A stretch of DNA of 64,000 nucleotides from Methylococcus mesophilus (lineage in GTDB: Bacteria; Pseudomonadota; Gammaproteobacteria; Methylococcales; Methylococcaceae). The notes under the pieces are model-generated. The model did no database searches and was not told the DNA's origin. It was given only the letters and a program-made list of their open reading frames with translations. Where the stretch lies: NCBI RefSeq assembly GCF_026247885.1, contig NZ_CP110921.1, positions 3,231,501-3,295,500 of the forward strand, given 5' to 3'. Position numbers and translations under genes: made by a program. This document shows, one piece after another, positions 42,312 to 50,262 of this stretch; positions within the stretch are counted from its first letter, which is position 1, and each line of letters opens with the position of its first letter.

Positions 42312-43538
42312 CTAGGCGGCCAGCTTGGCTTCGAATTCGCTCGGTTCGGTGACCTGCCACGCGCGTAGCAGGGCGTCGGCGAGTTGCGCGTCGTTCTCGC
42401 TCATGTCGCGCAGGTTGGACACGCCGGACTGTTTCAGCACGATGTTCAGGACATGGCCGATTTTTCCCGGTTCATTCGGGACGAAGTAGACGCTGATCAC
42501 CACTTCGACCAAGTTGAAGGGGCCTCGGAAGAAGTCTCTCTCCTGCAAGTGCGTACTGGATGCCGTGAATGCGCAAGCTTCGTTCGGATCCGCTGGCGTC
42601 TCGACCCAGAAATCGCAGTGCGGGGGGATCGTGGCACGTACTCGGACTTGCCGCAGCCGGATTCGATCCACGCCATGGGCCGCCAGATCGATGGCATCGC
42701 CTTCGACAAACGCGAGTCCAAAACGCAGACGGTTGAGATGGAACATCGGCTGCTTGACAGCCTCTGGTTTGACGTCGCGGTTGAGGAGATGTTTTGCGAA
42801 CAGGGTGACGAGGGCGACATGGATCCGTGCGCCGCCTCGACCGACACTGTCGACGATCCCGGAGATCGGGTAATACACCAGCGCCAGATTGCCCGCCGGT
42901 CGGGTGGTCCGGCGTTTCATGCCTTCCTCGACGAATTCCACCAGATCGTTCGGGTCGTCCTCGATGTAGATGTTGACCTGAACGCCGCCATCGAGGCACC
43001 GCTCGCAGACATCGATCCGGCACGCCCGTCGGGGGCCTTTCCGGCGCGACATCAACGTCGACAGCGCCGTTTCCAACGCCCGGATATTCTCTTCCTCTTT
43101 AGATACGGGTTCGCTGACTTTGATGGCCTGCCGTTTCCAGGCCCGGGTGCCGGCACTCAGATCGAATTGCAACAACCGCTCGCCGATCTGAAACACCGCC
43201 GGCCAATGCACCCAGGTCCAAAGGGCGCGCTCGGCGTGGTTGTGCAATTGTTCGAAACCTTCCTGAATCTCGGACTGTCCATGCCCTGCGTTGAGCAGCG
43301 CGTAGATGCCTTTGCGCTGGGCCAGTCGGTGAACCCTGCGCATTTCCGCGTGGACCGCCGCGCGTTGTTCACTGTCCTCGAGACTCTCGAAGCGGGCAAT
43401 CAGGGCATTTGCCAGCGCGGTTTCTTCCGCCTCCCAATCGAAATCGTCACCGACCTCGATAGACCGCTTTGCCAAATAGTCGCGCCAGGTTTTTCCGGGG
43501 ATCTCCCGGATGAGGTGACGAAGATTGAATGCAGCCAA
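42312..43538 (-). CDS. 408-residue protein of unknown function in a divergent module
   Basis: The protein begins MAAFNLRHLIREIPGKTWRDYL. Residues about 55-150 are helical (AEMRRVHRLAQRKGIYALLNAGHG). A central region from about 170 has CRIDVCERC, VQVNIYIEDDPNDLVEFVEEGMKRR and a beta-rich second half (HCDFWVETPADPNEACAFTAS). No catalytic motif is recognised. It shares an intergenic control region of about 215 bases with the XRE-ImmA operon, so it is probably switched by that regulator. Candidate accessory or immunity gene. Confidence 0.55.
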   Translation of the reverse strand: MAAFNLRHLIREIPGKTWRDYLAKRSIEVGDDFDWEAEETALANALIARFESLEDSEQRAAVHAEMRRVHRLAQRKGIYALLNAGHGQSEIQEGFEQLHNHAERALWTWVHWPAVFQIGERLLQFDLSAGTRAWKRQAIKVSEPVSKEEENIRALETALSTLMSRRKGPRRACRIDVCERCLDGGVQVNIYIEDDPNDLVEFVEEGMKRRTTRPAGNLALVYYPISGIVDSVGRGGARIHVALVTLFAKHLLNRDVKPEAVKQPMFHLNRLRFGLAFVEGDAIDLAAHGVDRIRLRQVRVRATIPPHCDFWVETPADPNEACAFTASSTHLQERDFFRGPFNLVEVVISVYFVPNEPGKIGHVLNIVLKQSGVSNLRDMSENDAQLADALLRAWQVTEPSEFEAKLAA

Positions 43539-43617
43539 GATGATTTCTCCTGTACTGAAGAAAAAACGAGGAATGAGCGGCTTGAGCCACGAACACTGAC
43601 CAAATGGGACGGATAGG

Positions 43618-43703
43618 TTCGGTACACCGAACGATGCGAATTATTGCGGGCTGCTGAATGTTCTGTCAAGCCGATACGAATTCGTTCGGCACGGTGCTAT
43701 ATT
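43618..43703. promoter_or_regulatory. Divergent operator/promoter region of the XRE-ImmA module
   Basis: TTCGGTACACCGAA at 43618-43631 is a palindrome with a two-base centre, and ACGAATTCGT at 43676-43685 is a second perfect palindrome, followed by another TTCGG half-site. TATATT at 43698-43703 is a -10-like element for the XRE gene. Two dimer sites between divergent genes are the usual layout for a phage-type repressor. Confidence 0.5.
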
Positions 43704-43754
43704 CCTAAGGTCGCCTGCGGTGACATGAATAGACCTGACGAGAGGAGAAACACC

Positions 43755-44078
43755 GTGCCATCGCCCTTGGGTGAGAAAATCCGGGGGTTGCGCAAGCAGA
43801 AGAAACTGAGCCTGGATCAGCTTGCCGACCTAACCGAATCCAGCAAGAGCTATCTTTGGGAGCTCGAAAACAAGGAGGCTCCCAACCCGTCTGCAGAAAA
43901 GATCGCCAGAATCGCCGCCGTGTTGGAGGTCACGACGGAGTTCTTGATGAATGACCAGGAAATGACGCCCGACGCGGCAGTCGCGGATGAGGCCTTTTTC
44001 CGGAAGTACAAGAAGATGCCGGAGGAAACCAAGAAGAAGCTGCGGCAACTCATCGATGTCTGGGACGACGATCCATGA
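43755..44078 (+). CDS. XRE-family transcriptional regulator
   Basis: A 107-residue protein with a GTG start at 43755, seven bases after GAGGAG. HTH residues about 6-62: LGEKIRGLRKQKKLSLDQLADLTESSKSYLWELENKE. The C-terminus (EAFFRKYKKMPEETKKKLRQLIDVW) is the helical dimer or protease-recognised part common in ImmA-linked repressors. The stop overlaps the protease start (ATGA). Confidence 0.85.
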   Translation: MPSPLGEKIRGLRKQKKLSLDQLADLTESSKSYLWELENKEAPNPSAEKIARIAAVLEVTTEFLMNDQEMTPDAAVADEAFFRKYKKMPEETKKKLRQLIDVWDDDP

Positions 44079-44986
44079 CCGAGCGCAAGTGGCCAACGGC
44101 CGAGGCCAATCGGCTCAACGTGATGCTCGGGCAGGTACTGGGGCGCGAACGGTTTCCGGTCGATGTGGAGGCACTGGCGCTGGAGTATTCGAAACAGTGC
44201 TTCCCGCACGCACCGATCACCCAGATCAAGGGCGCCGATCTACCGGGGTTCGAAGGCATGCTAGCGGCCCATCCCAGCAAGACCCAATGGAAAATCGTCT
44301 ACAACTCTGCAGTCCGGTCCAGGGGGCGGATCCGTTTTACGCTGGCTCATGAATTCGGCCATTACCTGCTGCACCGCGACCGGCAGGAGATCTTCAGCTG
44401 CAGCCAACAGGACATGGAGGAATGGGATGCCGAAGAGCGACAGCTCGAAACCGAAGCGGACACGTTCGCGTCCTACCTCCTGATGCCTTTGGACGACTTC
44501 CGGCAGCAGATCGGCAAGGAGCGTGTTTCCTTCGAGCTGCTGGGCCACTGCGCCGAGCGCTACGGCGTTTCGCTGACGGCAGCTGCCTTGAAATGGATCG
44601 AGATCGCCGAAAACCGGGCGGTGCTCGTCGCCGTCCGTGATGATCATTTGTTGTGGGCTCGATCCAATCAGGCCGCATTCAAGTCGGGTGCGGTATTCGC
44701 CACTCGCAAGCGTACCTATGCCGTTCCCCCCGAGTCCCTGGTCCATGGTCGCAATGGCGACATTCCGATACAGGCAGGGAGCCTCTCGGCCAATACCTGG
44801 TTTCCCAAGGAGCCCCGGGATATGCCATTGACGGAGTTGATCTTCGTCAACGAGCACTACGACTACACGCTCGCCCTCCTGCTGATGCCGAAGGCCGAGC
44901 TGCGCTGGCAGGGTGAAGAGGACGAGGACGACGATCCGGCCGAGCGGATGGATTCGGCCATCCGCCAGGGACGATTCAGGCGATAG
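44075..44986 (+). CDS. ImmA/IrrE-family metalloprotease
   Basis: The 303-residue protein has the HEFGH zinc-protease motif at residues 92-96 within FTLAHEFGHYLLH, followed by AEADTFASYLLMP-like ETEADTFASYLLMP (third ligand Glu) near 130. Family members cleave the partner XRE repressor to induce mobile elements. The C-terminal 150 residues add a beta-rich domain (WARSNQAAFKSGAVFATRKRTYAVP) that may sense a signal. Confidence 0.88.
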   Translation: MTERKWPTAEANRLNVMLGQVLGRERFPVDVEALALEYSKQCFPHAPITQIKGADLPGFEGMLAAHPSKTQWKIVYNSAVRSRGRIRFTLAHEFGHYLLHRDRQEIFSCSQQDMEEWDAEERQLETEADTFASYLLMPLDDFRQQIGKERVSFELLGHCAERYGVSLTAAALKWIEIAENRAVLVAVRDDHLLWARSNQAAFKSGAVFATRKRTYAVPPESLVHGRNGDIPIQAGSLSANTWFPKEPRDMPLTELIFVNEHYDYTLALLLMPKAELRWQGEEDEDDDPAERMDSAIRQGRFRR

Positions 44987-45203
44987 CAGGTTCTTTATCA
45001 CAGCAAGTTCTGGTGTCGAAACCTGGGCTGCCAGGTCGTCGAAAGCACCCTCCAAAGCGGTTTCCGAGCGGAAACATTCGCCCCGTTTTTGCAATGGCCT
45101 GCAACGACCCGTAGACCTTCGAAATCTCGGGATGGTGCGGCGATCGGGTTGTGACGGAGACTGGTAGGCATCCCTTTCGTGCCAAACGATTGTTGAGTTG
45201 CCT
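44987..45203. other. Intergenic region before the recombinase cassette
   Basis: About 215 bases without a supported gene. Open minus-strand frames run through it but have no start context or family resemblance. An AT-rich stretch near 45183-45203 (ATTGTTGAGTTGCC) could hold a promoter for the recombinase cassette. I see no strong hairpin or repeat. Confidence 0.35.
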
Positions 45204-45395
45204 ATGACGATGCCATCCCTCACACCGCCCGAACGTCTCTCCTCCGCTCAACGCGTCCACGAGATCACCACGATCCTGGCCGCCGCGATCCTTCGTACCT
45301 ACCTGATCGAACCCGAGAAAAAGACCGGGTTGGACCTTGGCTTACTGGCCGGGAAGCGCGTCCATACCACTCCCTCTCAACCGGAGCGTGTGTGA
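45204..45395 (+). CDS. Small protein at the head of the recombinase cassette
   Basis: A 63-residue protein from ATG 45204: SLTPPERLSSAQRVHEITTILAAAILRTYLIEPEKK. The helix HEITTILAAAILRTYL is a recurring feature of small genes found before DUF2924 and serine recombinases. Its TGA overlaps the next ATG. No function known. Confidence 0.6.
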   Translation: MTMPSLTPPERLSSAQRVHEITTILAAAILRTYLIEPEKKTGLDLGLLAGKRVHTTPSQPERV

Positions 45396-45847
45396 TGAAC
45401 GACCTCAAACTCTCGGTGGCGGCCCAAGTAGCCTCGCTCCCGACCTTGCCGATCAAAGACCTCTGGACGTTGTGGGATCAATATTTCCCGCGCCGTCCGA
45501 CCCATCCCAATCGGAACTACCTGGAATCCCGCATCGCCTACAAGATTCAGGAAGCCGCCTACGGCGGCCTCGCGCCCGAGACCCGTCGACGCCTGGAGCA
45601 GGTCGGCCAGCGCCACTCGAAGATCAAGTCCCGGCGGGTGTCGCCGGCGATTCACCTCCCGCCCGGCACCGTGCTGGTGCGGGAATGGGGCGAGCAGGAC
45701 CACAAGGTCACCGTCACCGCCGAAGGGCGGTTCGACTATGCCGGCCAGAGCTTCAAGAGCCTGACCGCGGTAGCCCGTCACATCACCGGCACCGCCTGGT
45801 CCGGCCCGCTCTTCTTCGGCCTGCGCCAAGCCGGGGAGGGGACATGA
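45395..45847 (+). CDS. DUF2924-family protein
   Basis: A 150-residue protein with DUF2924 hallmarks: AQVASLPTLPIKDLWTLWDQYF, YLESRIAYKIQEAAYGGL and the C-terminal PPGTVLVREWGEQDHKVTV...FKSLTAVARHITGTAWSGPLFFGL. DUF2924 genes normally sit directly before a serine recombinase, as here (ATGA overlap). Probably a DNA-binding helper of the recombinase. Confidence 0.88.
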   Translation: MNDLKLSVAAQVASLPTLPIKDLWTLWDQYFPRRPTHPNRNYLESRIAYKIQEAAYGGLAPETRRRLEQVGQRHSKIKSRRVSPAIHLPPGTVLVREWGEQDHKVTVTAEGRFDYAGQSFKSLTAVARHITGTAWSGPLFFGLRQAGEGT

Positions 45848-47241
45848 GGGCATCGAACCGTATGGAAGTGCAAACCGGCGCCCCGTCCAAGCCCCGCCAA
45901 CGCTGTGCCGTCTACTGCCGGGTGTCCTCCGATGAACGGTTGGACCAGGAGTTCAACTCCATCGACGCCCAGAAAGAGGCCGGCCACGCCTACATCGCCA
46001 GCCAGCGGATCGAAGGCTGGATCCCGGTCGCTGACGACTACGACGACCCCGGCTACTCCGGCGGCAACACCGAGCGGCCGGCTTTGCGGCGCTTGCTGGC
46101 CGACATTGAGGCCGGCCGGATCGACATCGTGGTGGTGTACAAGATCGACCGGCTGACCCGGAGCTTGGCGGATTTCTCACGCATGGTCGAAGTGTTCGAG
46201 CGCCAGGGCGTGTCCTTCGTCTCGGTGACACAACAGTTCAACACTACCACCTCGATGGGACGGCTGATGCTGAACGTGTTGTTGTCCTTCGCCCAGTTCG
46301 AACGCGAAGTCACCGGCGAGCGCATCCGCGACAAGATCGCCGCGGCCAAGCGCAAGGGGTTATGGATGGGCGGGGTGCCGCCCTTGGGCTACGACGTCGC
46401 CAACCGGCAGTTGGTCGTCAACGACAGGGAAGCGGCCCTCGTCAAACGGATTTTCCAGGACATGCTCAGCGTCGGCTCCACCACCCGGATCGCCGCGGCG
46501 CTGAATGCCGAAGGCATCACCACCAAGGCCTGGATCACCCAGGACGGCAGACATCGCCCCGGCGCCCGGATCGACAAGAAACACCTGCACCACCTGCTGC
46601 GCAACCGGATCTATCTCGGCGAAATCTCCCACAAGGGCAGTTGGCATAGCGGCGCCCACCCGGCGATCATCGAAGCCACTTTGTGGGACGCTGTCCACGC
46701 CGTCCTGGCCCGGGATGCCCGCAGCCGCGCCACCGAAACCCGGCAACGGGAACGGACCGACGCGCTCCTGCGCGGTCTGCTCTACGACGCCGAGGGCGAA
46801 AAGATGTACCCGACCTACGTGCGGAAAAACGGCCGCCAATACCGCTATTACTTCTCCAAGGCCGAAGCGCGTTTCGGCGCCGGACACAAGACCAGCGTTC
46901 GGCTGCCGGCCGAAGAAATCGAAGCGGCCACCCTCGCCCAGATCCGGACCGTCCTGGCCAGTCCCGAAGCCATTGCGGCCATATGGCAGGCGGTGCAGGC
47001 GCAAACGGCCGACCTCGACGAAGCCCAGGTCGTGGTTGCCCTGGGACAGCTCGGTGCTGTCTGGGAGCAACTGTTCCCGGCCGAGCGGCACCGCATCGTT
47101 CAGCTCATGATCGAGCGGGTCGAACTCGCCGACGGCGGTCTCAGGATCCGATGGCGGGCTTTGGGTTGGAAAGAACTGCTCAGCGAATTCGCGCCCAGGA
47201 CGATAGGGGCCGAGTTGGTAGAGATGGAGACGGCAGCATGA
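45844..47241 (+). CDS. Large serine recombinase (integrase)
   Basis: A 465-residue protein starting at ATG 45844. The resolvase domain has YCRVSS with the likely nucleophile Ser28, then SIDAQKEAGHAYI and VVYKIDRLTRSLADF. A recombinase domain follows (GYDVANRQLVVNDREAALVKRIF, LNAEGITTKAW). The usual zinc-ribbon Cys pairs are absent; instead there is a GLLYDAEGEKMYPTYVRKNGRQYRYY segment, seen in DUF2924-linked recombinases. It should integrate and excise the prophage. Confidence 0.9.
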   Translation: MRASNRMEVQTGAPSKPRQRCAVYCRVSSDERLDQEFNSIDAQKEAGHAYIASQRIEGWIPVADDYDDPGYSGGNTERPALRRLLADIEAGRIDIVVVYKIDRLTRSLADFSRMVEVFERQGVSFVSVTQQFNTTTSMGRLMLNVLLSFAQFEREVTGERIRDKIAAAKRKGLWMGGVPPLGYDVANRQLVVNDREAALVKRIFQDMLSVGSTTRIAAALNAEGITTKAWITQDGRHRPGARIDKKHLHHLLRNRIYLGEISHKGSWHSGAHPAIIEATLWDAVHAVLARDARSRATETRQRERTDALLRGLLYDAEGEKMYPTYVRKNGRQYRYYFSKAEARFGAGHKTSVRLPAEEIEAATLAQIRTVLASPEAIAAIWQAVQAQTADLDEAQVVVALGQLGAVWEQLFPAERHRIVQLMIERVELADGGLRIRWRALGWKELLSEFAPRTIGAELVEMETAA

Positions 47242-47603
47242 AAACCGACGCCTGGGAATCCTTCGTGCCGCTGACCTTCCGACGACGTGGAGTGCAACGG
47301 CTGGTAGCGACGGCCGCCCCGGCGCATGATCTCCCGTTCCTGGTCGGCCTGGGCCGGGCGTTGTACTGGCAGCATCTCCTCGACACCGGTGTCGTCCACA
47401 GCGGGTCCGACATCGCCCGCCAGGAAGACTTGCACCCCTCCACGGTGAACGAACTGCTGCGCCTCACCCTGTTGGCGCCCGACCTCATCGAACGGCTGAT
47501 GGCCGGACGACAACCCCGGCCCCTGACCTTGATGTGGTTCCAGCGGCATCCACTGCCGGTCGATTGGGCAGAGCAGCGGGATCTCATGGTGAGTTTCGAG
47601 TAG
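47238..47603 (+). CDS. HTH protein downstream of the recombinase (paralogue 1)
   Basis: A 121-residue protein overlapping the recombinase stop (ATGA). The core GRALYWQHLLDTGVVHSGSDIARQEDLHPSTVNELLRLTLLAPDLIERLMAG holds a ParB-like HTH, and LTFRRRGVQRL near residue 12 is basic. It is clearly related to the next gene. Possibly a directionality or DNA-binding accessory factor. Confidence 0.65.
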   Translation: MKTDAWESFVPLTFRRRGVQRLVATAAPAHDLPFLVGLGRALYWQHLLDTGVVHSGSDIARQEDLHPSTVNELLRLTLLAPDLIERLMAGRQPRPLTLMWFQRHPLPVDWAEQRDLMVSFE

Positions 47604-47611
47604 AGGCGACG

Positions 47612-48076
47612 ATGGCGAAGAAAGACCGCGGGATCATCATTGGCAAACCCCGCACCGTATCCCTTCCCCAGCCGGCAGGCGGGGTTCAGTTGGAAACCTT
47701 TCTGCCCTGGACGCTGGTGAAGCGAGGGCTGAAACGGGAGATCCTGACGCCCTTGGGAACTCCGGCGGCGTTTCAGGAAGAAGCCAAGCGGGAAGTGGAA
47801 AAGCGTAGAGGCGAGCAGGACACGCCGCTCATCCGAGCACTCGGCCTCGCGCATTACTGGCAGCGGTTATTGGATGAGGGGAAGTTCGAATCGTTGTCAG
47901 AACTCGCGGCGGCGGAGGGCATCGATATAGCGCAGGTCAGCCGGATTGCGCGGCTGGTGCGCTTGGCGCCGGGAATCGTGGAGGCTTGCGTAGCCGAGAT
48001 GGCTCCGGTTCTGACGCTGGAAGACTTGAATCGGCGGGCGAAATCTGTCCACTGGGATGTGCGGCAGCGTGTTTAG
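47612..48076 (+). CDS. HTH protein downstream of the recombinase (paralogue 2)
   Basis: A 154-residue protein with the same core as the preceding gene: GLAHYWQRLLDEGKFESLSELAAAEGIDIAQVSRIARLVRLAPGIVEACV, plus a basic N-terminus (MAKKDRGIIIGKPRTV) and a VHWDVRQRV end. It is the last prophage gene at the right end. The two genes look like an old tandem duplication that has diverged. Confidence 0.65.
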   Translation: MAKKDRGIIIGKPRTVSLPQPAGGVQLETFLPWTLVKRGLKREILTPLGTPAAFQEEAKREVEKRRGEQDTPLIRALGLAHYWQRLLDEGKFESLSELAAAEGIDIAQVSRIARLVRLAPGIVEACVAEMAPVLTLEDLNRRAKSVHWDVRQRV

Positions 48077-48186
48077 ATGGCTTGACAAGGAGCGACAGTT
48101 ACGGCGGCGAGCGGGTTGTCCTGGCTGATGTAGTCGATGATGTCGGCGCGGTCTTGCTCTGCAGCAGCGGCCCAGAAGACCCTCAT
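48073..48186 (-). pseudogene. ParE toxin truncated at the prophage right end
   Basis: ATG at 48186 overlaps the antitoxin stop (ATGA). The first 29 codons are a normal ParE start (FWAAAAEQDRADIIDYISQ). From about 48100 the frame loses resemblance (VTVAPCQAI) and ends at TAA 48073-48075, next to the last prophage gene. Full ParE proteins are about 95 residues, so roughly two thirds is missing. The junction probably marks insertion of the prophage or an older deletion. Confidence 0.75.
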
Positions 48187-48476
48187 TCGCCAGCACGCCC
48201 TGCCTTGGCCAGCAACTGCGCACGTCGTGCAGCGAACCGGGCCTCCACATCGTCAGCGCTGGCGCACTCTCCTGCACGGATCTGTTCCCGAGCATCGGCA
48301 ACCTTACCGCGCAGAAACTCGTCGTACTCCCGCGCCTCGCGCTGGCGTTGCACGAACTCGCGCATCAATTCACGTAGGATCTGTGAGGCGGGTCGATGGC
48401 TGGCCTTTGCCTCGGCCATGAACTCGGCACGTAGCTCTGGCTCCAGCTTCATGGTGAAAATAGCTTCTTTGGACAT
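48183..48476 (-). CDS. Ribbon-helix-helix antitoxin (ParD/RelB-like)
   Basis: A 97-residue protein from ATG 48476. IFTMKLEPELRAEFMAEAKASHRPASQILRELMREFVQ is an RHH DNA-binding fold, followed by a charged helix that would wrap a ParE toxin. The partner toxin is truncated, so the antitoxin is now unpaired here but could still act in trans. Confidence 0.8.
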   Translation of the reverse strand: MSKEAIFTMKLEPELRAEFMAEAKASHRPASQILRELMREFVQRQREAREYDEFLRGKVADAREQIRAGECASADDVEARFAARRAQLLAKAGRAGE

Positions 48477-48581
48477 AGCGGAACCTCCGGCACTTGACGT
48501 AGTAATGAAGAATATACGTTGTAAGTATGTCTGTTTGTCTCGGAAGTGACCCATCACCACACATCACTCCCTGCCGATGGA

Positions 48582-48902
48582 TTATTTCGCCCGCCACTTG
48601 GCTAACAGCCGGGCCTGCAGCGCTTTGCATTCCGGCTTCAATGGGCTACGGCGGGTGGCGATGCGTTCCGCCATCTCACGTTGGCGGCGCGGATCGAACC
48701 AGTGTTTTCCATCCTTGGCCATATCCCAAGTGCTCGACACGGCTTGGCGATGCACCGGCAACGGATCGCCGTCTGGACCGAGGGATGCCAGTTGATCGCG
48801 TTCGCGCGAGCGCCAGCGCTTGTGCCACAGGCGTTTGTCATCGGCTTCCGAGCGGGCGGTGGTGTGGCCGAAAATCGGTGTCTTGCGGCGGCTGCGACTC
48901 AT
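48582..48902 (-). CDS. Small Arg/Lys-rich hypothetical protein
   Basis: A 106-residue very basic protein (RSRRKTPIFGHTTARSEADDKRLWHKRWRSRERDQL, then WDMAKDGKHWFDPRRQREMAER). It overlaps the YggL-like gene by four bases (ATGA). Similar short proteins accompany YggL and nucleotidyltransferase genes on genomic islands. No function known. Confidence 0.6.
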   Translation of the reverse strand: MSRSRRKTPIFGHTTARSEADDKRLWHKRWRSRERDQLASLGPDGDPLPVHRQAVSSTWDMAKDGKHWFDPRRQREMAERIATRRSPLKPECKALQARLLAKWRAK

Positions 48903-49279
48903 GGCGCATCGTCCCAGCCGTACCAGCCATCCATGAAATCACCGGCTTCTGCGCCGGCCACACGGGGGTGGCGCCGCAGCCAATCGAGCACGGCCTGCCG
49001 GTCCTCTTCGGTGGGCGAACCACGTCCCCACGCGGACACGATGCCATCTGTTTCCATCAAGGGAAGTTGGCCGCCCAGCCCACCAACGGCGAGGTGGCGC
49101 GACTCGATCAGCGCGATGAACCCATCCAGAAAATCATCGTGGGCGGCATCATCCATGGGGTTGTGGAATCGCATTCGGACCTCAAACACCCGTTCCTGGA
49201 ACTCGCCCACGCGCAGCTTTTTGCGTTGCCGGCGATTCATGCGCAGAAGTTTTCCGGCAGAAGGCAAGCGGTTCAACAT
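48899..49279 (-). CDS. YggL-like (DUF469) protein
   Basis: The 126-residue protein has NRRQRKKLRVGEFQERVFEVRMRF then FLDGFIALIESRHLAVGGLGG, the YggL/DUF469 pattern; E. coli YggL binds the 50S ribosomal subunit. The core begins at Met14 (ATG 49240), a possible alternative start. Gene order (hypothetical-YggL-nucleotidyltransferase) is one operon. Confidence 0.7.
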   Translation of the reverse strand: MLNRLPSAGKLLRMNRRQRKKLRVGEFQERVFEVRMRFHNPMDDAAHDDFLDGFIALIESRHLAVGGLGGQLPLMETDGIVSAWGRGSPTEEDRQAVLDWLRRHPRVAGAEAGDFMDGWYGWDDAP

Positions 49280-50085
49280 TCGGGTGTCCTCCGGGCTTCC
49301 GGCTGCAGTACGGTGTCCAGCAGCAACCGGTCCAAAATCGAAAAGTCAGTGTCGCGCGGCAAGGGTGGCAACACCGATTCGAGCCGGGTCAGTTCGTCAT
49401 CGATGAAAGCATTGATGATCGGCAGTGGCTGGCCGTATTCCGACTCCAGCGCCGCGCGCTTGATGGCCAGCAACTGGGCGATGGCCTCGCGCAAGGCTGG
49501 ATCGGTCACGATGGCATCGACCAGATCCTGAAACCGCATCGGCGCCGCACCGCGTCCTTGCTCGATCCACAGCGTGGCCAGCAGTGGGCGCAGCACGTAC
49601 AGATATTTCTTCAGGCGCACAGTGTCGCCGCGCAGGTACTCGCGGTAGTTCTTACGCGCCATGTGCACGTAATGGTGGAAAGAGCGTTCGGCCTGATGGG
49701 TCTGGCGGGCCGCCTCCCGCATCGCGTGCAGAAAGTCCGTTTCAGCCCGGTACACCACCGGCGAGTCCAGCCACTCGATCAGCGTGGCGTTCCCCTTTTT
49801 CAACAGGCCCAACGCCTTGCGCAGTTCCCAGCCGTTGATGTCCAGCTCGTCAGAAATCGGCACCCCGATCACATCGCGCTGCGCACTGACCTGCAAGTAC
49901 CAGGGCAGTGAATGAACGTAGATGAAGCGGACATCGTAATCGCTGTCGGGCGAGGCAAAACCCCATCCCCGGCTGCCGGACTCGCAGGCATAGAGTACGC
50001 GCACGCCGTGTTCGGTTTCGATGGCCGATAGACGGGCCTGGATGTCGGCACGGAGGGCTGGGGCTATGGGATGCGAATCGACCAT
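49273..50085 (-). CDS. Predicted nucleotidyltransferase (YcgL/COG3541-like)
   Basis: A 270-residue protein from ATG 50085. ESGSRGWGFASPDSDYDVRFIYV is the GS-x(n)-DxD nucleotidyltransferase motif, followed by KALGLLKKGNATLIEWLDSPVVY and a helical domain, matching COG3541. Family members are linked to RNA or antisense-type nucleotide transfer and sometimes to defence islands. A frame to 50127 is open, but the 50085 start fits the fold. Confidence 0.8.
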   Translation of the reverse strand: MVDSHPIAPALRADIQARLSAIETEHGVRVLYACESGSRGWGFASPDSDYDVRFIYVHSLPWYLQVSAQRDVIGVPISDELDINGWELRKALGLLKKGNATLIEWLDSPVVYRAETDFLHAMREAARQTHQAERSFHHYVHMARKNYREYLRGDTVRLKKYLYVLRPLLATLWIEQGRGAAPMRFQDLVDAIVTDPALREAIAQLLAIKRAALESEYGQPLPIINAFIDDELTRLESVLPPLPRDTDFSILDRLLLDTVLQPEARRTPEC

Positions 50086-50262
50086 ATCTATTAATCCGGC
50101 CCGAATTGAGCGTACAAGCCAACGCACGCCGGCTGCGGCTTACGGTAGGTTCGGCGTACAAATAAACGGGGCCGGAGTAATAGCAGCGCGATCAGGCGAG
50201 CGTTTTCGGCCTGAAGGGCCGCAACGGAAAACGTGTCAGTCATTGACACTGTACTCGGCCAG

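Larger units (their letters stand above)
3574..48100. mobile_element. Prophage: lambda-like head, long non-contractile tail, serine recombinase
   Basis: Contiguous phage modules are seen: terminase, portal, capsid and tail genes (3.6-24.9 kb), replication and recombination genes (31.9-40.9 kb), regulator (43.8-45.0 kb) and a recombinase cassette (45.2-48.1 kb). The absence of a contractile sheath gene and the presence of tape measure, tube and chaperone genes point to a siphovirus. The right end is placed near 48100, where a ParE toxin reading frame loses family resemblance. The left end is uncertain: it may lie in 3247-3573 or beyond the window, because the rest of parE was not found. The element may be defective, since the tail gene at 3.8-6.1 kb is frame-disrupted. 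Confidence 0.75.

Noticed and set aside
30143-45115. CCTGCAACGA-CCGTAGAC near-repeat at about 30148 and 45099
   Set aside because: 18 of 19 bases match, but roughly one such pair is expected by chance in 64 kb on both strands.
46683-47603. 306-codon frame overlapping the recombinase 3' end
   Set aside because: Only the part from ATG 47238 looks like protein; the upstream part is an out-of-frame read of the recombinase.
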